64,000 bases of DNA from Photobacterium kishitanii (GCF_003026355.1 NZ_PYON01000010.1:1-64000), one strand, 5' to 3'; shown: positions 44,552 to 54,516, numbered from the stretch's first letter. Notes: generated by a model not told the origin, from the letters alone. Numbers and translations are program-made.

Positions 44552-45565
44552 CTACACCAACGCAGTTAATTGAGAAAAGCCATTTCGAATATTTATGCAT
44601 TGCATTGCTTGCGATGCTGCACCTTTCAATAAATTATCGATCGCGGCTGTCAAAATAATATGCTCCCCCTGCACCTGCCAGCCAATATCACAAAAACAGC
44701 TACCGACAACATCGTCAAGTTGAGCCGTTTTATTACCAAGTAAACGCACTGCATGTTGATCGCCAGTCTTTAAATATGCCGACTCCAGCACTGCTGTAAC
44801 ATCATCAGCTGTCACACCAGAGGCTAATTTAGCGGTAATAGTGGCTAAGATCCCACGCTTAAAATTGCCTAAATGAGGGGTAAAAATAACGTCGCAGTTA
44901 AGATGGTGGGAGATTTCAGGTTGGTGGCGATGAGTAAACAAACCATAAGCATGCAAACTCACTTCACAAAAACTATTGGTCATGGTGGCTTTACGGCCAG
45001 CACCAGAAACACCACTAACCGCATTAATAACTGGCCACTGCTGACGATCAAGCAGATCAGCTACCACTAATGGTTTTAGAGCTAATTGTGATGCGGTGGG
45101 ATAACACCCAGGAACGGCAATCAACTGAGCTTGACGAATAGCGTCATCATTCCATTCAGCTAACCCATAAGCAGCATTATCTAACCACTCGCTATGCTGA
45201 TGTTCAAAGCCATAATATTGCTGATAAAAATCATCAGCTTTAACTCTGAACGCGCCCGACAAGTCAAATACCTGACAGCCAGCATCAAGAAATGTCGTCG
45301 CAATATCATGGCTAACTTCATGCGCAGTTGCTAACAGCACAATATCTGCCGCGGCTGCCGTTGTTTTGATATCCGTTAAGGGCAATAACGGTAAATCGAC
45401 TATTCCTTTTAATTGACCATGAAGATCACTCAATGGTTTACCAGCATCAAGGCTATTAGCTGAAACATATAACCCACTGAGTATTAACTGTGGATGACGG
45501 CTAACCATTTTTGACAATTCTGCGCCGGTATAACCACTGGCGCCAATAATAACAGTGTTTAACAT
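44552..45565 (-). CDS. argC: N-acetyl-gamma-glutamyl-phosphate reductase
   Basis: ArgC reduces N-acetylglutamyl phosphate with NADPH. The 337-residue protein starts [18 protein letters not shown] (Rossmann loop). It has the catalytic cysteine in VPGCYPTA (about 154), [15 protein letters not shown] (about 185) and HRHQPEI (about 217). The ATG at 45565 matches the family; an ATG four codons earlier has no better ribosome-binding site. It is the first structural gene of argCBG-argHA and is preceded by a leader of about 280 nt that carries an arginine-ended small ORF. Confidence 0.96.
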   Translation of the reverse strand: MLNTVIIGASGYTGAELSKMVSRHPQLILSGLYVSANSLDAGKPLSDLHGQLKGIVDLPLLPLTDIKTTAAAADIVLLATAHEVSHDIATTFLDAGCQVFDLSGAFRVKADDFYQQYYGFEHQHSEWLDNAAYGLAEWNDDAIRQAQLIAVPGCYPTASQLALKPLVVADLLDRQQWPVINAVSGVSGAGRKATMTNSFCEVSLHAYGLFTHRHQPEISHHLNCDVIFTPHLGNFKRGILATITAKLASGVTADDVTAVLESAYLKTGDQHAVRLLGNKTAQLDDVVGSCFCDIGWQVQGEHIILTAAIDNLLKGAASQAMQCINIRNGFSQLTALV

Positions 45566-45711
45566 CGCTAATTCCATCTGTAGTGATTGTCATCAAGCCG
45601 TAATTAAAACAATCGGGACTATGGTATAAAAATATGGGTGTCATAACGGCTAATGAAGGTGTGCTGTAACCAGCAGAGATGAGGCACGTAAAAGTACCTA
45701 AAGCAGAAGAC

Positions 45712-45759
45712 TTAGCGTCGTCGAAGGGAGATAACGAGAGGTGTGTGTGTTTGGTTCAT
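45712..45759 (-). CDS. putative arginine leader peptide before argC
   Basis: The frame reads MNQTHTPLVISLRRR and stops at TAA. AGGAAG lies eight bases before its ATG, a better ribosome-binding site than argC itself has. The last three sense codons are CGA-CGA-CGC, all arginine. It ends 146 nt before argC. Leader peptides that end in codons of the regulated amino acid are the hallmark of attenuation (his, trp, leu, thr operons). Hairpins that could respond are AGGTAC/GTGCCT and TGCTG/CAGCA just downstream, but I see no intrinsic terminator with a T-run. The link to arginine sensing is inference. Confidence 0.55.
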   Translation of the reverse strand: MNQTHTPLVISLRRR

Positions 45760-45824
45760 GATAATAACTTCCTGCATTTAACTATTAACCCTGAGCTATC
45801 CTTGCTCTGAGACAAATAAACAAC

Positions 45825-45885
45825 CGTTGCTGTATATTCATTAATCTGAATTAATATGTTTACTGGTTAAATTACGTACTGTCAA
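45825..45885 (-). promoter_or_regulatory. arg operon promoter with ArgR-box-like half-sites
   Basis: On the minus strand TTGACA (45885-45880), a 17-base spacer and TAAACA (45862-45857) form a plausible promoter. Over and after the -10 lie ATTCA (45836-45840) and TGAAT (45847-45851), the inner halves expected of two adjacent ArgR boxes about 20 bp apart; the outer halves are degenerate. ArgR repression is known for arg operons; here it is inferred. Confidence 0.45.
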
Positions 45886-46192
45886 TGATTATGTAATAAA
45901 AAAATATATTTAATTATCTTCTCGTTAACCTTTACAACATTTAACCGTAACAGAAACCAACTATTAAAAGGCTTTTTTTTACTCTATCTAATTAATAACA
46001 AACAAAAATGTGCGTTGAAGATGGTAATAATGTAAAAAGATTACAAAATACAATCAATAGTATGACTAAAATCAATATCACCAGTTTTTATCAGCGATAA
46101 ATATAATCTCTGTTGACCTATTACTAGATTCGCGGCTAGATTGTGGGGTAAAGGTTAAATTGGATGTAACAAAATTACGGAATGGATACGAT

Positions 46193-48823
46193 ATGAACGA
46201 GAAATACAGCGCGTTAACAAGTAATGTCAGTATGCTTGGCCATTTGCTAGGCAATACCATCAAAACAGCTTGCGGTGATGAGCTATTAGAAAAAGTTGAA
46301 ACGATTCGTAAACTTTCTAAGTCAGCTGGTACTGGTAATCAAGATGACCGCGAAAAGCTAATTGATGAATTACAAAACCTACCCGATGATCAATTACTTC
46401 CTGTTGCTCGAGCTTTTAGTCAATTCCTTAATCTCACCAATATTGCTGAGCAATACCATACCATTTCACGCCAACGCGAAACCACTCTCTGTAGCCCAGA
46501 TGCGCTCGATGAGTTGTTTACTAAATTAGTTGATAATGACGTTAATCCTGCTGACTCTTTAGCTGCCGTCAATGAGTTAAATATTGATCTGGTATTAACT
46601 GCTCACCCAACGGAAATTGCTCGTCGTACCATGATCCATAAATTGGTACAGATTAATAAGTGCCTATCGCAATTAGAATTAAGTGAACTATCAACAGCAG
46701 AACGAGCACGAGTTGAACAACGATTAGAACAACTGATTGCCCAAGCATGGTATTCTGATGTTATTCGCCAGCAACGCCCAACTCCAATTGATGAAGCGAA
46801 ATGGGGTTATGCAGTTGTTGAGAACTCTCTCTGGCAAGCCGTACCTGAGTTCGTACGTCTGTTTGATGAAAAACTACAACAACATTTAGGTCAAAAATTA
46901 CCTCTTGATGCAACGCCAGTTACCTTCTCATCATGGATGGGTGGTGACCGTGATGGTAACCCATTTGTAACCTCAAATATTACCCGTGAAGTATTACGCC
47001 TTTCACGCTGGAAAGCGGCTGAACTTTACCTTGGTGATGTACAAGAATTAATCAATGAATTATCAATGATTCAATGTAATGAGCAACTACGTGAGCTCGC
47101 CGGTGAAGAACATGAACCTTACCGTGCAATTTTAAAGCAATTACGTACTAAGCTCATTCTTACTCGTGATAGTTTAGAGGCTCAAATTAACGGCCAAACA
47201 CCATTATCAACAGCCATTATTAATGATGTTTCTGAGCTATGGGATCCGCTATTTGCGTGCTATCAATCACTGCACCAATGCGGCATGGCAATCATTGCCG
47301 ATGGCTTACTACTTGATACGCTACGCCGCGTGAAATGTTTCGGGGTTCACTTAGTACGACTTGATATTCGCCAAGAAAGCACCCGCCATGAAAATGTTAT
47401 TTCAGAGCTTACTCGTCACCTTGGTTTAGGCGATTACAGCCAATGGTGTGAACAGGATAAAATTGCGTTTTTAGTCCGCGAACTATCATCTAAACGCCCA
47501 TTACTACCACGTAATTGGGAACCATCAGCTGAAGTCAAAGAAGTATTAGAAACCTGTAAAGCCATTGCCGAACAACCTCGTGAAGCATTAGGCGCTTATG
47601 TAATTTCAATGGCTCGTACCGCATCAGATGTCTTGGCCGTACACTTATTACTGCAAGAAGCTGGTTGTCCATTCCGGATGGATGTCTGCCCATTATTTGA
47701 AACTCTAGACGACTTGAATAATGGTGCTGATGTTATTGAACAATTACTTAATATTGATTGGTACCGTGGCTTTATTCAAAACCATCAAATGGTAATGATT
47801 GGTTATTCTGATTCAGCCAAAGATGCTGGTGTGATGTCAGCGGGTTGGGCACAATACAGTGCGATGGAAAAACTGGTTGCTGTGTGTGAGCAAGCTGATG
47901 TTGAAATCACTTTATTCCACGGTCGTGGCGGTAGTATTGGTCGTGGTGGTGCACCAGCGCACGCTGCACTATTATCTCAGCCACCACGAAGCCTAAAAGG
48001 TGGTTTACGAGTGACTGAGCAAGGCGAAATGATCCGCTTCAAACTTGGTTTACCTGAGGTCGCGATTAATAGCTTAAGTCTTTATGCTAGTGCGACCTTA
48101 GAAGCAAATTTATTACCGCCACCAGCACCGAAGCAAGAATGGCGTCATGTGATGGATGAACTTTCTAGCGTATCGTGTGAATCATACCGTAACGTCGTGC
48201 GTAATAACCCGGAGTTTGTGCCTTATTTCCGCGCTGCAACACCTGAATTAGAGCTCGGTAAATTACCTCTAGGCTCACGTCCAGCAAAACGTAACCCTAA
48301 TGGTGGCGTTGAAAGCTTACGTGCAATTCCATGGATTTTTGCGTGGAGTCAAAACCGTTTATTGTTACCGGCATGGCTAGGCGCTGGTGAAGCAATTCAG
48401 TATTCAATCGATAATGGTAATGCATTATTATTAGAAGACATGTGCCGTGAATGGCCATTTTTCTCAACACGTTTGGGTATGCTTGAAATGGTATACAGTA
48501 AAACCAACCTTGGTATCGCTGAATACTATGATCAGCGTTTAACCGCTGAAGCCTTATGGCCACTGGGTAAACAATTGCGCTCACAATTACAGCAAGATAT
48601 TAAAGCTGTGCTGACTGTTGAAAATAATGATCACTTGATGCAACAAGATCCATGGGGCGCAGAATCTATTCGCCTACGTAATATTTATGTTGAGCCACTC
48701 AATATGCTTCAAGCCGAATTACTTTACCGTACTCGTCAACAAGAAGAGCTACCTAAAGAGCTTGAAGAAGCACTAATGGTTACGATTGCAGGTATTGCTA
48801 CAGGTATGCGTAATACTGGTTAA
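46193..48823 (+). CDS. ppc: phosphoenolpyruvate carboxylase
   Basis: Ppc carboxylates phosphoenolpyruvate to oxaloacetate, refilling the TCA cycle. The 876-residue protein starts [20 protein letters not shown]. It shows the catalytic [13 protein letters not shown] (about 140), [12 protein letters not shown] (about 250), [12 protein letters not shown] (about 545), the [14 protein letters not shown] loop (about 580) and the invariant C terminus GMRNTG. The ATG at 46193 matches E. coli; a frame open 11 codons upstream is ignored. It is followed by a strong terminator and aphA. Confidence 0.98.
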   Translation: MNEKYSALTSNVSMLGHLLGNTIKTACGDELLEKVETIRKLSKSAGTGNQDDREKLIDELQNLPDDQLLPVARAFSQFLNLTNIAEQYHTISRQRETTLCSPDALDELFTKLVDNDVNPADSLAAVNELNIDLVLTAHPTEIARRTMIHKLVQINKCLSQLELSELSTAERARVEQRLEQLIAQAWYSDVIRQQRPTPIDEAKWGYAVVENSLWQAVPEFVRLFDEKLQQHLGQKLPLDATPVTFSSWMGGDRDGNPFVTSNITREVLRLSRWKAAELYLGDVQELINELSMIQCNEQLRELAGEEHEPYRAILKQLRTKLILTRDSLEAQINGQTPLSTAIINDVSELWDPLFACYQSLHQCGMAIIADGLLLDTLRRVKCFGVHLVRLDIRQESTRHENVISELTRHLGLGDYSQWCEQDKIAFLVRELSSKRPLLPRNWEPSAEVKEVLETCKAIAEQPREALGAYVISMARTASDVLAVHLLLQEAGCPFRMDVCPLFETLDDLNNGADVIEQLLNIDWYRGFIQNHQMVMIGYSDSAKDAGVMSAGWAQYSAMEKLVAVCEQADVEITLFHGRGGSIGRGGAPAHAALLSQPPRSLKGGLRVTEQGEMIRFKLGLPEVAINSLSLYASATLEANLLPPPAPKQEWRHVMDELSSVSCESYRNVVRNNPEFVPYFRAATPELELGKLPLGSRPAKRNPNGGVESLRAIPWIFAWSQNRLLLPAWLGAGEAIQYSIDNGNALLLEDMCREWPFFSTRLGMLEMVYSKTNLGIAEYYDQRLTAEALWPLGKQLRSQLQQDIKAVLTVENNDHLMQQDPWGAESIRLRNIYVEPLNMLQAELLYRTRQQEELPKELEEALMVTIAGIATGMRNTG

Positions 48824-48838
48824 TCGACTTATTCTCAT

Positions 48839-48872
48839 AAAAAGGCTATCTTTTGATAGCCTTTTTTTTTGA
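48839..48872 (+). terminator. ppc terminator
   Basis: AAAGGCTATC-TTTT-GATAGCCTTT followed by further T residues lies 16 bp after ppc. Confidence 0.92.
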
Positions 48873-49235
48873 GTTGTTATTTACAACTTTGTTAAAAAAG
48901 ATCGTAAAGTCTCACTTTTGATACAGCACTATATTGCCTATAAGGTCTAAGATAGATAAAGTGCAAATATGAGAAAAGATGAATAGATTTCAATCAGGTT
49001 GGTATTTTTTAGGGCTAAATTAACTTAGCGCAAGTTCACAAGATAATGAATTGAAACGCCTCATTAACAGATAATTCAACTAGAAGTATCGATATTGAGT
49101 CAATTAATGATATTCTATGCAACCGCAATTAGGCAGTGCAATAGCACGATTATAAATTAAAAACGTCGCTTGAAACGTTACATAATCTAAGCCCTATTGT
49201 GTTTTTTTATTTTATATATTTAACGGATAGAAGAG
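48873..49235 (+). promoter_or_regulatory. aphA upstream region
   Basis: This 363-bp AT-rich stretch has no gene. A possible -10 (TATAAA near 49151) and AACGGATAGAAGAG before the ATG are the only elements I can point to. In Vibrio aphA mRNA is a target of Qrr small RNAs and of LuxR/HapR-type repressors; I could not place those sites by eye. Confidence 0.35.
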
Positions 49236-49802
49236 ATGTCACTACCACATGTAATTTTAACAGTGCTTAGCTCCCGCGAAGCAACTGGTTACGATATAAC
49301 CAAAGAATTTTCACACAGTATTGGTTATTTTTGGAAGGCGAGTCACCAACAGGTGTATCGTGAACTAAATAAAATGGCAACTAACGATCAAGTAACCTGT
49401 CGTCTTGAGCCTCAAGATGGCAAGCCAGATCGTAAAGTCTATTCTATTACCGATCTTGGCCGACAGGCTTTATTTGAGTGGTTCCAAGAGCCAGCACGTA
49501 ATCCCACTACTCGCGATGAATTTTCTGCGAAGTTACTGATTTGTGGTATCCACAATTCATTACCAATGCAGCAGCAACTTGAAGCTTTAATTGATGAATC
49601 ACATATTCTGATTGGTCATTATCAAGAGCTAGAGCAAATTCATTTTGGTGATTACAAAAATATGGATCGTCAACAACGTCTCGACCGTTTAACCTTGCGC
49701 CGTGGTCTGCATAACCGCCAAGCTTGGATATTATGGGCTGAAGAAGTATTAGCTGAACTTAAAGATATGGACAATGAAAATAGCGCAATCGCTATCAACT
49801 AA
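49236..49802 (+). CDS. aphA: PadR-family quorum-sensing regulator AphA
   Basis: AphA is the low-cell-density master regulator in Vibrio, opposite to HapR/LuxR, and activates virulence genes in V. cholerae. The 188-residue protein has the winged helix (MSLPHVILTVLSSREATGYDI..., FWKASHQQVYRELNKM near 37-52, GKPDRKVYSITDLGR) and the C-terminal antiparallel dimerisation coil ending RQAWILWAEEVLAEL. It lies directly after ppc, the same neighbour as in V. cholerae. The middle helix (about 105-145) is more diverged than the HTH. Confidence 0.95.
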   Translation: MSLPHVILTVLSSREATGYDITKEFSHSIGYFWKASHQQVYRELNKMATNDQVTCRLEPQDGKPDRKVYSITDLGRQALFEWFQEPARNPTTRDEFSAKLLICGIHNSLPMQQQLEALIDESHILIGHYQELEQIHFGDYKNMDRQQRLDRLTLRRGLHNRQAWILWAEEVLAELKDMDNENSAIAIN

Positions 49803-49815
49803 GCCATTATCAAAT

Positions 49816-49849
49816 AAAAAAGCCGCAGTTTAACACTGCGGCTTTTTAT
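49816..49849. terminator. terminator between aphA and metL
   Basis: AAAAA-AGCCGCAGT-TTAAC-ACTGCGGCT-TTTT is a strong symmetric hairpin with T-runs on both strands between convergent aphA and metL. Confidence 0.92.
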
Positions 49850-49902
49850 TTCGATTCAATATCATCATTAATACATCAACGTATAAGTGATAACACTACT
49901 CT

Positions 49903-52317
49903 CTACAGCATAGTTGCTAACCGATTAATATCAGAGATTAACGCGCCAGCGGTGACATCACGCCCAGCTCCAGGGCCACGAATCACTAATGGATTTTCTC
50001 GATACCACTGACTTTCAATTGCAAAAATATTATCGCACGGTAATAAATTAGCCAGTGCATGTTCACTCGGTAGCGCTTCTAATCCTACATACGCCTTACC
50101 ATGACGATCTAACCGCGCCACATAACGTAATACTTTATCTTCACTAACAGCACGGGCTAATTTTTCAGCCAACAATATATCAAGCTCTGTGGCTTGTTCA
50201 AAAAACGCATCAACACTTAACGCTTGTAAACTCAATGGTACTAATGACTCCACTTGCACCTGCTGTGGCTCAATCTCAAACCCAGATTCACGCGCTAAAA
50301 TAATCAACTTACGCATCACATCACTGCCATCAAGATCATGGCGAGGGTCGGGTTCAGTTAGTCCTTGTTGCCATGCTTGTTCTAGCAATTCAGAAAAAGG
50401 TTGGCTACCATCAAATTGCTGGAATAACCACGATAACGTTCCAGAAAAAATGCCCGATATCGCTAAAATACAATCCCCACTTTCACGGAGATCGCGTACG
50501 GTATGGTTGATTGGTAAGCCAGCACCAACAGTGGCGTTATATAACCAATAACGGCTACTCTTGGCAAATGCATCGATGACCATCTGATACTCAGTCGTCG
50601 CCGCAGATCCAGCGATTTTATTGGCAGAGATCAGATGTAGCCCACTTAACGCAATTTGTGGATATAACGCCGCCAGCTGATGACTAGCAGTAACATCCAC
50701 CATCACCACATCATCATAATCAACAGCTGCAAGTTGAGATAATAGCTGCGGCAGCTGATAATCAACCGCATGCTGTGGAAATTGCTCCAGTGCCGTTTGA
50801 GGTTCAATCCCCTGACTATTGAGCCAACACTGCTGTTGCCCAACAATACCAATTAAGCTAAAACGCATTCCATGTCGCAGTTCAAGAGCGGCTTTTTCAC
50901 GGCTAAACAAACTCAGCCAATGACTACCAATATTGCCTTTACCACACAATACAATCCCAATACTTTTTTGAGCTTGAAATAGCGCTTGGTGAATAGCGTT
51001 AACTAACTTATCAGTTTCAACATCACGCAATACCGCCACTAAACTTAACCCTGATTCTGCCTCTGTCATAAATTCAACCGGCAATCCTTTTAATTGCTGA
51101 TAAAAACCATGACAATGATTAGGGTTGTTCAATACTCCAGCGCCAACGGCTGCTACCATTGAAAAACCTTCACGTAAACGCAATTCAGCAGCAACGCCAC
51201 TGTCTTGTAATAAACTCAAGACACTGTTTACCACTTCTTGGGTATACGCCAAAATAATCCGTCGTTTACCTTGATCGACCTTTTTAGCCAGGGGTTGTAA
51301 TTGCGCCCGATCGAGCAGCTGCTGCACATCATGCTGTATCGACGCCAGCGCCATACCTTGCGGAACACCAAGCTCAATCAAACAGACATCATCTAATGAT
51401 GAAATAATTTTAGCACCACGCCCAGAAGCTAATACACGTTCAACCCGAGTTGAACCTGATTCTGGCTGATGGCTACAACGTAAAGTTAAATCAATCGCAC
51501 TTTGTGCAACAGGTTGTAATGTACGACTATGCAATACAGGTGCAGCAAGACGAGCGAGTTCATTGGCTTCATCTAACCGTAATAAAGGTAACAAACATGC
51601 ATTGGTCACTTTACGCGGATCGGCACTATATACGCCTGCAACATCACTCCAAATAGTCACCCGTTCAACCGCAGCTAAAGCCCCTATCATAGTGGCAGAG
51701 TAATCAGAACCATTACGTCCCAAAAGTACGGTTTGTTGATATTGATTAGCAGCCATAAAACCCGTGATCACTAATCGTTGTTGAGGATGCTGCACTAATA
51801 ACTGCTGTAATAATGGTTGTGATAAAACCTTATCCACTTCAGGCTGAATGGCATGATCGGCACGTAAAAATAACCGCGAATCTATTGCGACGGCCGCTAA
51901 TTGATACTGATTAAGTAACGCTGCTAATAATCGCGCTGACCATAATTCACCATGGCCTAAAACCGCATTTTTAACCTCAGTCGTCAATGGTGACTCACCC
52001 CACTTAGCGATTAAGGCTAACTCAGCATATAGCTGCTGCTGTAATGATTGTGCTTGCTCTGGCTCTAATAATTCAGTGATTAACTGCTGTTGAAAAGTCC
52101 GAATTGATAATAAAGTGGCATGGGCTAAACGACCATCAGTAACCAATTGTTCTAGCCACAATAACAGTTGATTAGTGGTTTTACCTGCTGCCGAAACCAC
52201 CACCAAATCATGGTTCTTAGAATAAGCGTCTAAAATCTCAGCGACTCGCCGATAACACTGTGAATCGGCAAGGCTACTCCCTCCAAACTTATGCAGCTGG
52301 CGCAGATCTTTTTTCAT
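49903..52317 (-). CDS. metL: bifunctional aspartokinase II/homoserine dehydrogenase II
   Basis: This enzyme catalyses the first and third steps from aspartate to homoserine for methionine. The 804-residue protein has an N-terminal aspartokinase (KFGGSSLADS near 10, VLLGRNGSDYSATMIG near 200) and ACT-like regulatory middle. The C-terminal homoserine dehydrogenase has VLCGKGNIGSHW (about 455), NKIAGSAA, NATVGAGLPI and DPRHDLDGSDVMRK. Its ATG shares one base with the metB stop (TGATG) and uses GAGGAG; an ATG two codons earlier is too close to the site. metL rather than thrA because of the metB neighbour and MetJ sites. Confidence 0.95.
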   Translation of the reverse strand: MKKDLRQLHKFGGSSLADSQCYRRVAEILDAYSKNHDLVVVSAAGKTTNQLLLWLEQLVTDGRLAHATLLSIRTFQQQLITELLEPEQAQSLQQQLYAELALIAKWGESPLTTEVKNAVLGHGELWSARLLAALLNQYQLAAVAIDSRLFLRADHAIQPEVDKVLSQPLLQQLLVQHPQQRLVITGFMAANQYQQTVLLGRNGSDYSATMIGALAAVERVTIWSDVAGVYSADPRKVTNACLLPLLRLDEANELARLAAPVLHSRTLQPVAQSAIDLTLRCSHQPESGSTRVERVLASGRGAKIISSLDDVCLIELGVPQGMALASIQHDVQQLLDRAQLQPLAKKVDQGKRRIILAYTQEVVNSVLSLLQDSGVAAELRLREGFSMVAAVGAGVLNNPNHCHGFYQQLKGLPVEFMTEAESGLSLVAVLRDVETDKLVNAIHQALFQAQKSIGIVLCGKGNIGSHWLSLFSREKAALELRHGMRFSLIGIVGQQQCWLNSQGIEPQTALEQFPQHAVDYQLPQLLSQLAAVDYDDVVMVDVTASHQLAALYPQIALSGLHLISANKIAGSAATTEYQMVIDAFAKSSRYWLYNATVGAGLPINHTVRDLRESGDCILAISGIFSGTLSWLFQQFDGSQPFSELLEQAWQQGLTEPDPRHDLDGSDVMRKLIILARESGFEIEPQQVQVESLVPLSLQALSVDAFFEQATELDILLAEKLARAVSEDKVLRYVARLDRHGKAYVGLEALPSEHALANLLPCDNIFAIESQWYRENPLVIRGPGAGRDVTAGALISDINRLATML

Positions 52318-53483
52318 CAACATAGCTCCTCTGCAACGGCGAACGCTTGAGTGAGATCAGCAATTAAATCACGAGGATCTTCGAGACCAACGGATAAGCG
52401 CAGTAAAGCAGTTGAAATTCCCGCTGCACGTTGAGCTTCATCAGTCATTGCTCGATGAGTCATTGAAGCGGGATGAGCAATTAAACTTTCCGTGCCCCCC
52501 AACGACTCAGCCAATGAAAATAATTGCAGCGTTTTCACAAATAATTCAAGTTGCTGATAGCTACCGGCAAATTCAAAACTCATCATTGAGCCAAAACCAC
52601 GCTGCTGGCGCTTAGCAATCTCATGTCCAGGATGGGTGGGTAAACTAGGATGATAAATAGTGCCAACCAGAGATTGTTGCTGCAAATAGGCTAATACGGC
52701 GGCACCATTTTCTTCATGCATTCGCATTCTAGGCGCTAAAGTGCGTAGGCCTCGCAGGGTTAAATAAGCATCAAACGGTGCCCCAGTCGCGCCAATACAG
52801 TTTGCCCACCAACTTAGATCTTCAGCAGCGGCTTGCTGCTTGGCAATAACCACCCCACCGACAACATCAGAATGGCCATTAATATATTTAGTGGTTGAAT
52901 GCACCACAAAATCAGCCCCAAGAGACAACGGTTGCTGTAATAACGGCGATAGAAAAGTGTTATCAACCGCGACTTGGCAGCCAACAGCCTGTGCTTGCTG
53001 ACTAATCGCCTTAATATCAATCACCCGTACCAATGGGTTAGACGGTGTTTCAAGCCATAACAAGGTTGGTTTTTGTGCTAAAGCAGCGGCCAATGCATCG
53101 GGATCAGATTGATCAATAAACAACACTTTAAAGTCCCCTTTGTGAGCGCGAGTACTGAATAACCGATAACTACCACCATAACAATCATGCGGAGCAACGA
53201 GCAGATCATTGGGGCCGAGCAACGCAGACACTAATAAATTCATTGCCGCAGTGCCACAACTGGTCACCACCCCACCAGCTCCCCCTTCCATGTCACTCAA
53301 AGCATCTGCTAATGTGTTACGGGTTGGGTTACCCGAACGTGAGTAATCGTACTGCGGTAGCTCACCGAGTGCTGGAAAGCTATAAGTCGAAGTTAAATAG
53401 ATTGGGGGGACTACAGCATTGTATTGTGAGTCAACATCAATACCGGTACGGACTGCAATTGTCGCAAGCTGCTTGTCACTCAT
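52317..53483 (-). CDS. metB: cystathionine gamma-synthase
   Basis: MetB condenses O-succinylhomoserine and cysteine into cystathionine. The 388-residue PLP enzyme shows YDYSRSGNPTRNTL (about 45-58), CYGGSYRLF (about 101), WLETPSNPL (about 145), the PLP lysine in HSTTKYINGHSD (about 198) and SLGGTESL near the C terminus. It is the first gene of metBL, divergent from metJ with four met boxes upstream. Confidence 0.96.
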   Translation of the reverse strand: MSDKQLATIAVRTGIDVDSQYNAVVPPIYLTSTYSFPALGELPQYDYSRSGNPTRNTLADALSDMEGGAGGVVTSCGTAAMNLLVSALLGPNDLLVAPHDCYGGSYRLFSTRAHKGDFKVLFIDQSDPDALAAALAQKPTLLWLETPSNPLVRVIDIKAISQQAQAVGCQVAVDNTFLSPLLQQPLSLGADFVVHSTTKYINGHSDVVGGVVIAKQQAAAEDLSWWANCIGATGAPFDAYLTLRGLRTLAPRMRMHEENGAAVLAYLQQQSLVGTIYHPSLPTHPGHEIAKRQQRGFGSMMSFEFAGSYQQLELFVKTLQLFSLAESLGGTESLIAHPASMTHRAMTDEAQRAAGISTALLRLSVGLEDPRDLIADLTQAFAVAEELC

Positions 53484-53564
53484 GATAACGTTCCTTGTTA
53501 TAAAAAGGGGCTGATCCCTAAAAATAGATAATAGTGGCTACACAACCTTAACCACATCAAAACA

Positions 53565-53596
53565 AGACGTCAACACTTCTAGACGTCCATATGTCT
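53565..53596. promoter_or_regulatory. MetJ operator, four tandem met boxes
   Basis: AGACGTCA, ACACTTCT, AGACGTCC and ATATGTCT lie head to tail. The consensus met box is AGACGTCT; two copies match 7 of 8 bases and the flanking ones less. MetJ dimers bind such 8-bp repeats cooperatively. The site is 82 bp upstream of metB and 196 bp upstream of metJ, so it likely controls both. Confidence 0.85.
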
Positions 53597-53791
53597 TTGC
53601 TTATAGCAGTAAATCCCGCTAAAATTCAGTTATTGAAAAAAATAGTCGTGATCTAGCAACAGTTGTATACCGCGATAGAGGACAAACTAACGATGTTCAC
53701 GTAATATCGCCGCCTATCATGACTATGTACTAACAACCGTCATCGCGACATTGTTATCATCATTAATTAAACATCGCTGAGAAGGTAAAAC

Positions 53792-54109
53792 ATGGCAAAG
53801 TGGAATGGCGAATATATTAGCCCTTATGCAGAACACGGTAAGAAAAATGAACAAGTAAAAAAAATTACAGTGTCTATTCCATTAAAGGTTCTCAAAATTC
53901 TTACTGATGAACGTACCCGTCGTCAGGTCAATAACCTGCGCCACGCGACCAACAGTGAACTCCTTTGTGAAGCTTTCTTGCACGCTTACACGGGCCAACC
54001 GCTACCGACTGATGATGATATTCGTAAAGATCACCCCGATGATCTACCTGCCGAAGCCAAAGCATTGATGGAAGCGATGGGAATAAGCTACGAAGACATT
54101 AATGAATAA
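53792..54109 (+). CDS. metJ: methionine repressor MetJ
   Basis: MetJ represses methionine genes with S-adenosylmethionine as corepressor. The 105-residue ribbon-helix-helix protein ([21 protein letters not shown]...) contains the DNA-contact beta-strand [21 protein letters not shown] and the [26 protein letters not shown] block typical of the family. Length equals E. coli MetJ. It is divergent from metB. Confidence 0.98.
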   Translation: MAKWNGEYISPYAEHGKKNEQVKKITVSIPLKVLKILTDERTRRQVNNLRHATNSELLCEAFLHAYTGQPLPTDDDIRKDHPDDLPAEAKALMEAMGISYEDINE

Positions 54110-54126
54110 TACGTACATGCGATAGC

Positions 54127-54154
54127 AAAAAACCAGCTTTATGCTGGTTTTTTT
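54127..54154 (+). terminator. metJ terminator
   Basis: AAAACCAGC and GCTGGTTTT form a hairpin with a T-run immediately downstream of metJ. Confidence 0.9.
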
Positions 54155-54176
54155 AGATCTGGTAAATTTATGCCAT

Positions 54177-54209
54177 AAAAAAAGGGATGCTTGCGCATCC
54201 CTTTTTTTT
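54177..54209 (-). terminator. rpmE terminator
   Basis: AAAAAAA-GGGATGC-TTGC-GCATCCC-TTTTTTTT is a symmetric hairpin 20 bp beyond the rpmE stop codon. The T-run exists on both strands. Confidence 0.9.
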
Positions 54210-54228
54210 AAATTCAGTTGGCAAGTAA

Positions 54229-54441
54229 TTACTTGCTACCAAGCGCACCAAAACGCTTGTTGAATTTGTCCACACGACCGCCTGAGCTAACTTGACGTTG
54301 CTTACCAGTGTAGAATGGGTGACACTTATCGCATACATCAAGGTTGATGTCTTTGCTCATAGTAGAGTTAAATACGAAAGTGTTGCCACAAGAACAACGT
54401 GCGTTTACTTCTTTGTATTCTGGGTGGATACCTTGTTTCAT
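54229..54441 (-). CDS. rpmE: 50S ribosomal protein L31 (zinc form)
   Basis: L31 bridges the two ribosomal subunits. The 70-residue protein ([20 protein letters not shown]...) has the four cysteines of the zinc-containing type: C16 and C18 (CSC), C37 and C40 (CDKC). The HPFYTGKQR block and the [11 protein letters not shown] tail are typical. It is divergent from priA. Its leader has GC-rich complementary segments (CCCG/CGGG) that could be an autoregulatory fold, as described for E. coli rpmE. Confidence 0.98.
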   Translation of the reverse strand: MKQGIHPEYKEVNARCSCGNTFVFNSTMSKDINLDVCDKCHPFYTGKQRQVSSGGRVDKFNKRFGALGSK

Positions 54442-54516
54442 GGGGAAACCTCAAGTTAAGGCCGTGTCGCTCTCCCGATCCAAAGCCGGGCACCACACGT
54501 GGTTAATAAAATAGTC

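Noticed and set aside
45565-45711. Intrinsic terminator downstream of the arg leader peptide
   Set aside because: AGGTAC/GTGCCT and TGCTG/CAGCA are short stems and no T-run follows either. I do not claim a classical attenuator terminator.
46078-46263. Minus-strand 61-codon frame before and inside ppc
   Set aside because: It overlaps the ppc start, has no ribosome-binding site and looks like chance in AT-rich sequence.
48297-48584. Minus-strand frame of about 95 codons within ppc
   Set aside because: It lies opposite the highly conserved ppc coding sequence and has no family features.
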